Position numbers and translations under genes: made by a program. The notes beneath the pieces were generated by a model, which made no database searches, was not told the origin of the DNA, and saw only the letters and a program-made list of their open reading frames with translations. 64,000 nucleotides of DNA from Paraeggerthella hominis (GTDB taxonomy: Bacteria; Actinomycetota; Coriobacteriia; Coriobacteriales; Eggerthellaceae), in NCBI RefSeq assembly GCF_021044775.1, contig NZ_JAJNOQ010000001.1, positions 62,001-126,000 of the forward strand, given 5' to 3'. How positions within the stretch are numbered: position 1 is the first letter of the stretch; every line of letters starts with the position of its first letter. Shown piece by piece: positions 59,268 through 64,000 of this stretch.

Positions 59268-61187
59268 GTGGCTATGCTCGGGTTTTTAATCCTTTTCCCG
59301 CTGGTTGTTGCAGGCGTCCTGTTGGTCGTGCGCAACAATCGAGCGAGAAACGTGATTGTGGGAGCCTCGGCCCTGGTCATCGGACTGGTGTCCGTGTGGC
59401 TGGTGGTGGCCTACCTAGGAGCTCCGTGGATAACGTACGAATTCTACTCGCCCGTGGCGGATTACGCGTGCATGGCGATCAGCGTGCTTATCGCGGTCGT
59501 CATCTTGTACTTCGGCATCAAGTACAAGAACGTGTGGGCATGCGTCCTGGCCGGTGTGCAGGTGGTCGGGTCGCTCGTGTTCGAGTTCGGGTTCGCCCAT
59601 GACATCTTGGTGACCGAAGGTTTGTACCTCGACTCGCTGTCGCTGCTCATGGCGTTCATCATCGGCGTGGTGGGCTCCGGCATCTGCGTGTACGCGCTCG
59701 GGTACATGGAAGACTTCCAGGCGCATGAGCCTGAAGGCGCCAAGGACCGCCGACCGATGTTCTTCGCGCTCATGTTCGCCTTCTTGTCCGCCATGTTCCT
59801 GATCGTGTTCTCGAACAACATGATGTGGGTGTTCACGGGCTGGGAGATCACCACGGTGTGCTCGTTCTTGCTCATTGGGTTCACCCGTACGGAAGAGGCT
59901 ATCAAGAACGCGTTTCGCCAGATCATCATGAACCTTCTGGGTGGCATCGCCTTCTTGGTGGCGCTGTTCGTCATGGCGATCCAGTTCCAGACGCTGTCGT
60001 TTTTGGAGTTCTTGCAGATCGGCATCCAGAACCCTGCGATGGTGGCCCTGCCGGTGACCGCGCTTGCGTTCGCGGGCCTTACCAAGGCCGCTCAAATGCC
60101 GTTCCACACCTGGCTTCTGGGCGCTATGGTGGCGCCTACGCCCACCTCGGCGCTGCTGCACTCGTCCACCATGGTGAAGGCCGGCGTGTTCATGCTCATC
60201 AAGCTGGCTCCCATCATGATGGCATGCCCCGTTCCGGCGGTCATGGTCATCCTCGTGGGCGGCTTCACGTTCCTGTTCTGCTCGTGCATGGCCATTTCGC
60301 AGAGCAACGCCAAGCGCGTGCTGGCGTATTCGACCATCGCCAACCTGGGCCTGATCGTAGCGTGCGCCGGCGTTGGCACCCCCGAGGCCGTGTGGGCCGC
60401 ATCGTTTCTGGTGCTGTTCCATGCTATTGCAAAATCGCTGCTGTTCCTGTGCGTCGGCACCGCCGAGCACCACATCGGCAGCCGCGACATCGAGGACATG
60501 GACCTTCTGTTCGAGCGCATGCCCCGCTTGGCGCGCTTCATGATGCTGGGCATCATGGTCATGTTCATCGCTCCGTTCGGCATGCTCATCGCCAAATGGG
60601 CAACGCTCGTGTCGTTCGCCGAAACCGGCCAGGTGGCGCTCATCATCATCTTGGCGTTCGGCTCGGCCGCCACGTTCATGTTCTGGGCGAAATGGCTGGG
60701 CAAGCTTTCCGGCATTGCCGCGCAGCCTGAGAACGTCGAGGTCAGCGTGCATAAGAGCGAGTGGGTTTCCATCATGGTCATGGCCGTGCTCGTCATCCTG
60801 TGCTGCGTGGGCCTGCCCGTGATCTCCTGGACCGTCATCGATCCGTACGTCTACAGCGTGTTCGGGACCATCGGCCAGGACATTTCCACCACGAACCTGT
60901 GGATCGGCTCCATCCTGTCGGCGCTCGTGGTCGTGGTGCTGTTCGCGGGCCTGGGTCGCAGCAAAGCCAAGAAGGCCGACATCTACCTTGCCGGCGTGAG
61001 CCGCGACAACGAGGCGCGCACGTTCCGCAACTCGCTGTCGGGCGAATCCACGGCAACCGCGCGCAACTGGTACATGGAGGACTACTTCGGCGAGAAGCGT
61101 CTCTCTCCGGTTGGCACCGCGCTGTGCACTGTCGTCATCATCGTGGCGTTCGCGGCTTCGGCCGTGGCCGTTCCGGGACTGTTCTAG
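59268..61187 (+). CDS. Proton-translocating membrane subunit of a group 4 hydrogenase (HyfB/HycC, NuoL-like)
   Basis: A 639-residue antiporter-like membrane protein with about 14-16 hydrophobic helices. The NuoL/M/N core is clear: FTGWEITTVCSFLLIGFTR, KAAQMPFHTWLLGAMVAPTPTSALLHSSTMVKAG, and NLGLIVACAG. It pumps ions in complex I-like hydrogenases. GTG 59268 has AAGGGGGAAG upstream. The next genes encode NuoH-, NuoB-, NuoC- and NuoD-like subunits, so this is the first gene of a group 4 hydrogenase operon. Confidence 0.88.
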   Translation: MAMLGFLILFPLVVAGVLLVVRNNRARNVIVGASALVIGLVSVWLVVAYLGAPWITYEFYSPVADYACMAISVLIAVVILYFGIKYKNVWACVLAGVQVVGSLVFEFGFAHDILVTEGLYLDSLSLLMAFIIGVVGSGICVYALGYMEDFQAHEPEGAKDRRPMFFALMFAFLSAMFLIVFSNNMMWVFTGWEITTVCSFLLIGFTRTEEAIKNAFRQIIMNLLGGIAFLVALFVMAIQFQTLSFLEFLQIGIQNPAMVALPVTALAFAGLTKAAQMPFHTWLLGAMVAPTPTSALLHSSTMVKAGVFMLIKLAPIMMACPVPAVMVILVGGFTFLFCSCMAISQSNAKRVLAYSTIANLGLIVACAGVGTPEAVWAASFLVLFHAIAKSLLFLCVGTAEHHIGSRDIEDMDLLFERMPRLARFMMLGIMVMFIAPFGMLIAKWATLVSFAETGQVALIIILAFGSAATFMFWAKWLGKLSGIAAQPENVEVSVHKSEWVSIMVMAVLVILCCVGLPVISWTVIDPYVYSVFGTIGQDISTTNLWIGSILSALVVVVLFAGLGRSKAKKADIYLAGVSRDNEARTFRNSLSGESTATARNWYMEDYFGEKRLSPVGTALCTVVIIVAFAASAVAVPGLF

Positions 61188-61205
61188 GAAAGGGTGTGAT
61201 TCGAC

Positions 61206-62093
61206 ATGTCTTTGCTTTTCGTTCTCATCGGCACCCTTGCCTTCGCCATTCTGGCTCCCATCCTGGGCTGTCTGCTCGCGGGCCTCGACCGTAAGATCTC
61301 GGCGCGCATGCAGGGACGCGTAGGCCCTCCGCTGCTGCAGCCGTACTACGACGTGCGCAAGCTCATCGAGAAGGACAACGTGTCCGTCAACTCCACTGAG
61401 GGCACGTACGTGACCTGCGCTCTCGTGTTCACGCTCATTGCCGGCGGCATCTTCTTCTCCGGCGGCAACCTGCTGATGAGCGTGTTCGTGATAACGCTGT
61501 CGGCCCTGTTCTTCATCGTGGCCGCGTACTCCACGCGCAGCCCCTATGCCGAAATCGGCGCGGGTCGCGAGATGCTGCAGGTCATGGCGTACGAGCCCAT
61601 GATCCTGTTCATGGCTGTGGCGTTCTTCATGTCCACCAGCCTGATCGGTCCCATCGGCACGTTCAGCTCGGCCGGCGCCCTGCTGCTCGACGCGCCCGTC
61701 ATCACGAATATATGGCTTGTGTTCCTGGGCTTCCTGTTCGTGCTGACCATCAAGTTGCGCAAGTCTCCGTTCGACCTGTCGTACTCCCACCATGCCCACC
61801 AGGAGATCGTCAAGGGCATCACCACCGAGATGAGCGGCAAGACGCTTGCCAAGGTCGAGGTCATGCACTGGTGCGAGAACATCCTGTTCCTGGGTTGGAC
61901 CGGCCTGTTCTTCGTCTGGAGCAACCCGCTGTCCATCCTGCTCGCGGTGGTCGTGGCCCTGCTCGTGTACTTCCTGGAGATCTGGATCGACAACAACTTC
62001 GCCCGCGTGAAGTGGCAGTTCATGCTCAAGTCGGCTTGGATCGTGGCCTTCGTGGCGGGCGGCGTGAACATCGCGGTCCTGGCGTACCTGTAA
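61206..62093 (+). CDS. Hydrogenase membrane anchor subunit (HyfC/HycD, NuoH-like)
   Basis: A 295-residue membrane protein with about eight hydrophobic segments and the NuoH signature ISARMQGRVGPPLLQPYYDVRKLIEKDN near residues 30-57 and PYAEIGAGREMLQVMAYEP. It connects the hydrophilic [NiFe] arm to the ion pump. The start is ATG 61206 with GGAAAGGG upstream, 18 nt after the previous stop. Confidence 0.9.
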   Translation: MSLLFVLIGTLAFAILAPILGCLLAGLDRKISARMQGRVGPPLLQPYYDVRKLIEKDNVSVNSTEGTYVTCALVFTLIAGGIFFSGGNLLMSVFVITLSALFFIVAAYSTRSPYAEIGAGREMLQVMAYEPMILFMAVAFFMSTSLIGPIGTFSSAGALLLDAPVITNIWLVFLGFLFVLTIKLRKSPFDLSYSHHAHQEIVKGITTEMSGKTLAKVEVMHWCENILFLGWTGLFFVWSNPLSILLAVVVALLVYFLEIWIDNNFARVKWQFMLKSAWIVAFVAGGVNIAVLAYL

Positions 62094-62106
62094 AGGAGCT
62101 GCAGCT

Positions 62107-62550
62107 ATGACGTATGCAACCAAATCACCCTGGGTCATCCACTACGACGGCTCCAGCTGCAACGGCTGCGACATCGAAGTGCTGGCCGCGCTCTGCCCGG
62201 GCTACGATGTCGAGCGCTTCGGCATCATCAACACCGGCAATCCCAAGCACGCCGACATCTTCCTTGTCACCGGCAGCGTGAACGAGCAGAACATCAAGGT
62301 AGTGCAAGAGATCTACGACCAGATGATCGAGCCGAAGGTGGTCATCGCCTGCGGCATCTGCGCGTGCTCTGCGGGCATCTTCCATGACTGCTACAACGTG
62401 ATCGGCGGCGTTGACCAGGCCATTCCGGTTGACGTGTACGCACCGGGCTGCGCTGTGCGCCCCGAAGCCATCATCGACGCCGTGGTGCAGGGCCTGGGTA
62501 TCCTGGAAGAGAAGTCCAAGGCGCTCCAGGCGCAGAAGAAGGGGGCGTGA
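62107..62550 (+). CDS. Hydrogenase small subunit (HyfI/HycG, NuoB-like)
   Basis: A 147-residue iron-sulfur subunit. The proximal 4Fe-4S ligands are visible: Cys in SSCNGCDIEV, the central ACGICACSAG, and APGCAVRPEA. This short form, without extra cluster domains, is normal for group 4 hydrogenases. It forms the catalytic module with the NuoD-like large subunit. AAAGGAG precedes ATG 62107. Gene spacing is 13 nt. Confidence 0.92.
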   Translation: MTYATKSPWVIHYDGSSCNGCDIEVLAALCPGYDVERFGIINTGNPKHADIFLVTGSVNEQNIKVVQEIYDQMIEPKVVIACGICACSAGIFHDCYNVIGGVDQAIPVDVYAPGCAVRPEAIIDAVVQGLGILEEKSKALQAQKKGA

Positions 62551-62551
62551 C

Positions 62552-63235
62552 ATGACGCTTGCAACCGAGTTCATCCCGTTGACCGTCGAGGGCCTGCCCG
62601 CCCTCGCGGCCGAGAAGAAGGCCGAAGGCTGGCGCTTCGTGCAGCTGCTGGCAGTGAACACCGATGACGGCATCGACCTCATCTACTCCTTCATGAAGGA
62701 CAGCCTGCTGGTCAACTACGAGATCAAGGGCGTGCAGAAGGGCACGGTCGTTCCCAGCATCACCGACCAGTTCCTGGCCGCGTTCGTGTTCGAGAACGAG
62801 ACGCACGACCTGTTCGGCGTGGACATCAAGGGCATCGCCATCGATTTCGGCGGCAACTTCTACGCCGTTTCGCAGAAGGAGCCCATGACCATCATCTCGC
62901 CCGAGCAGAAAGCTGCGCGCGAGAAGGCTGCGAAGATCGCGGCCGCGAAAGCCGCCAAGGAGAAGGCGGCGGCGGGGGACAAGCCTGCTGCCGACGATGC
63001 GGCGGCCATGGAGGCCAAGCTGGCCGGGATGGATCCCGAAAAAGCCGCGAAGGTGCGCGCCGCCATGGAGGCCAAGGCCAAGAAGGAAGCTGCAGCCAAG
63101 CAGGCTGCAGCCGAAGACAAGTTGAAGGACCTCGATCCCGAAAAGGCCGCTAAGGTCAAGGCGGCGCTCGAGGCCAAGGCTGCGCGCGAGAAGGCGAAAG
63201 CCGACGCCGAGGCAGCGGGAAAGGAAGGTGAGTAG
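62552..63235 (+). CDS. NuoC-like hydrogenase subunit with Ala/Lys-rich repeat tail
   Basis: A 227-residue protein. Residues about 1-110 form the NuoC-like (HycE N-terminal) domain, ending at the conserved FVFENETHDLFGVDIKGI. Residues about 115-227 are an Ala/Lys/Glu-rich, strongly helical tail. It contains two copies of a segment of the form DPEKAAKV-X-AA-X-EAKA separated by Lys/Ala linkers, not a normal part of NuoC. The tail is soluble and probably forms a helical bundle or coiled coil. Start ATG 62552 follows AAGGGGG. It sits one nucleotide after the NuoB-like stop and one base before the large-subunit start. Confidence 0.85.
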   Translation: MTLATEFIPLTVEGLPALAAEKKAEGWRFVQLLAVNTDDGIDLIYSFMKDSLLVNYEIKGVQKGTVVPSITDQFLAAFVFENETHDLFGVDIKGIAIDFGGNFYAVSQKEPMTIISPEQKAAREKAAKIAAAKAAKEKAAAGDKPAADDAAAMEAKLAGMDPEKAAKVRAAMEAKAKKEAAAKQAAAEDKLKDLDPEKAAKVKAALEAKAAREKAKADAEAAGKEGE

Positions 63236-63236
63236 C

Positions 63237-64000
63237 ATGGGAAAGGCGACCGTCATCCCGTTCGGACCGCAGCACCCGGTGCTGCCCGAGCCGCTGCACC
63301 TCGATTTGGTGGTGGAGGACGAAACCGTTATCGAGGCGATCCCTCAGATCGGCTTCATCCACCGCGGTCTTGAGAAGCTCGTCGAAACGCGCGACTACAA
63401 CCAGTTCATCTACGTGGCCGAGCGCATCTGCGGCATCTGCGCCTTCGGGCATTCCATGGGCTACGCCGAAACCGTCGAGAAGCTCATGGGCGTCGAGATT
63501 CCCACGCGCGCCGAGTACCTGCGCGTCATCTGGCACGAGCTGAGCCGAATCCACTCGCACGTGCTGTGGATGGGCCTTGCCGCCGACGCATTCGGCTTCG
63601 AGAGCCTGTTCATGCACTGCTGGCGCTTGCGCGAGCGCGTGCTCGACGTGTTCGAGAAGACCACCGGCGGCCGCGTCATCTTCTCGGTCGTCAAGGTGGG
63701 CGGCGTGGTCCGCGACATCGACGACGCCCAGTTCGCCGAGATGCGTCGCGTGCTCGAGGGCATCAAGGACGACTACGCGCAGCTGTGCAACGCGTTCCTC
63801 AAAGACACGTCGGTGAAGAACCGCACCGTGGGCGTGGGCTACATCAGCCACGAGGACGCCCTTGCGCAGAGCATGGTGGGCCCCTTCGCCCGCGCATCCA
63901 ACGTCAACTACGACGCTCGCATGCTCGGTGGCGGCGGGTACAGGTACCTGTCCGATTTCCAGCCTATTCTGGACGGCCAGGGCGATTGCTACGCGCGCGT
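63237..64000 (+). CDS. [NiFe]-hydrogenase large subunit, group 4 (HycE/HyfG, NuoD-like), partial
   Basis: The 5' 764 nt of a large-subunit gene that runs past the window end. The N-terminal [NiFe] ligand motif RICGICAFGHS (two of the four nickel-binding Cys plus the His) marks it as hydrogenase, not complex I NuoD. It opens FGPQHPVLPEPLHLDL, typical of the group 4 family, and later has GGVVRDIDD and GGGGYRYLSDF. The second CX2C pair lies outside the window. ATG 63237 has AAGGAAGGTGAG upstream. No formate dehydrogenase gene is seen in the window. Confidence 0.9.
   Translation, partial: MGKATVIPFGPQHPVLPEPLHLDLVVEDETVIEAIPQIGFIHRGLEKLVETRDYNQFIYVAERICGICAFGHSMGYAETVEKLMGVEIPTRAEYLRVIWHELSRIHSHVLWMGLAADAFGFESLFMHCWRLRERVLDVFEKTTGGRVIFSVVKVGGVVRDIDDAQFAEMRRVLEGIKDDYAQLCNAFLKDTSVKNRTVGVGYISHEDALAQSMVGPFARASNVNYDARMLGGGGYRYLSDFQPILDGQGDCYAR

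Overview
The window is high-GC, densely coding DNA with strong Shine-Dalgarno sites, and it reads as the chromosome of an anaerobic gut actinobacterium of the class Coriobacteriia, most likely an Eggerthellaceae such as Eggerthella or a close relative. This rests on the gene types present: a carnitine-type CoA pathway, a membrane-anchored LuxR regulator beside a YfcC carrier, a stand-alone GMP synthase ATPase subunit, a group 4 hydrogenase and several simple metal-resistance cassettes. No species marker such as rRNA is present, so the assignment is an inference.

Layout. 1-9,710: a cai-like cluster on the plus strand (MFS carrier, HSL-family hydrolase, caiA, caiB, caiC, a MaoC-type hydratase, a second MFS carrier). 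Three of its intergenic gaps hold large, perfect hairpins. 9,878-15,879: two methyltransferases, an AraC regulator and a divergent ECF-type transporter (S component, EcfT, double ATPase). 16,103-16,522: a YjdF-family gene with a long leader. 16,523-21,900: a decayed accessory region with a PrgI conjugation remnant, a RelB antitoxin with a shortened toxin, and an AT-richer, 845-residue helicase fused to a PD-(D/E)XK-like nuclease. This is the best candidate here for an undescribed defence gene.

21,916-34,078: guaA (ATPase part only), small housekeeping genes, a Zn/Cd efflux cassette (ArsR repressor, separate HMA protein, P-type ATPase), a flavin reductase-like protein, a ferredoxin, an EamA carrier, an SRAP peptidase, and a copper cassette (CsoR plus a CopA whose 3' end carries a fused CopZ with its own ribosome binding site). 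34,123-45,622: an aminotransferase-like protein without the catalytic lysine, dinB, degV, ileS-lspA-rluD-like, a CmpB-type membrane protein, and hemH-coaBC. 45,796-45,872: tRNA-Pro(GGG).

46,196-55,469: signalling and stress genes, with two GGDEF proteins, a large orphan membrane protein, msrA, a YeaQ-type membrane protein, an ECF sigma factor with a DUF4179 partner, and a membrane LuxR regulator. 55,700-59,038: a YfcC carrier, then a MATE exporter preceded by a structured leader that ends in a 17-bp intrinsic terminator, a likely riboswitch or attenuator. 59,268-64,000: the start of a group 4 [NiFe] hydrogenase operon that runs off the right end.

Two themes link the parts. Metal homeostasis recurs in CadC/CadA, CsoR/CopA/CopZ, and a shared palindrome TTAG-N6-CTAA that may be an iron-type operator. 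Anaerobic energy metabolism recurs in the carnitine/crotonobetaine electron sink, the ferredoxin and the hydrogenase.
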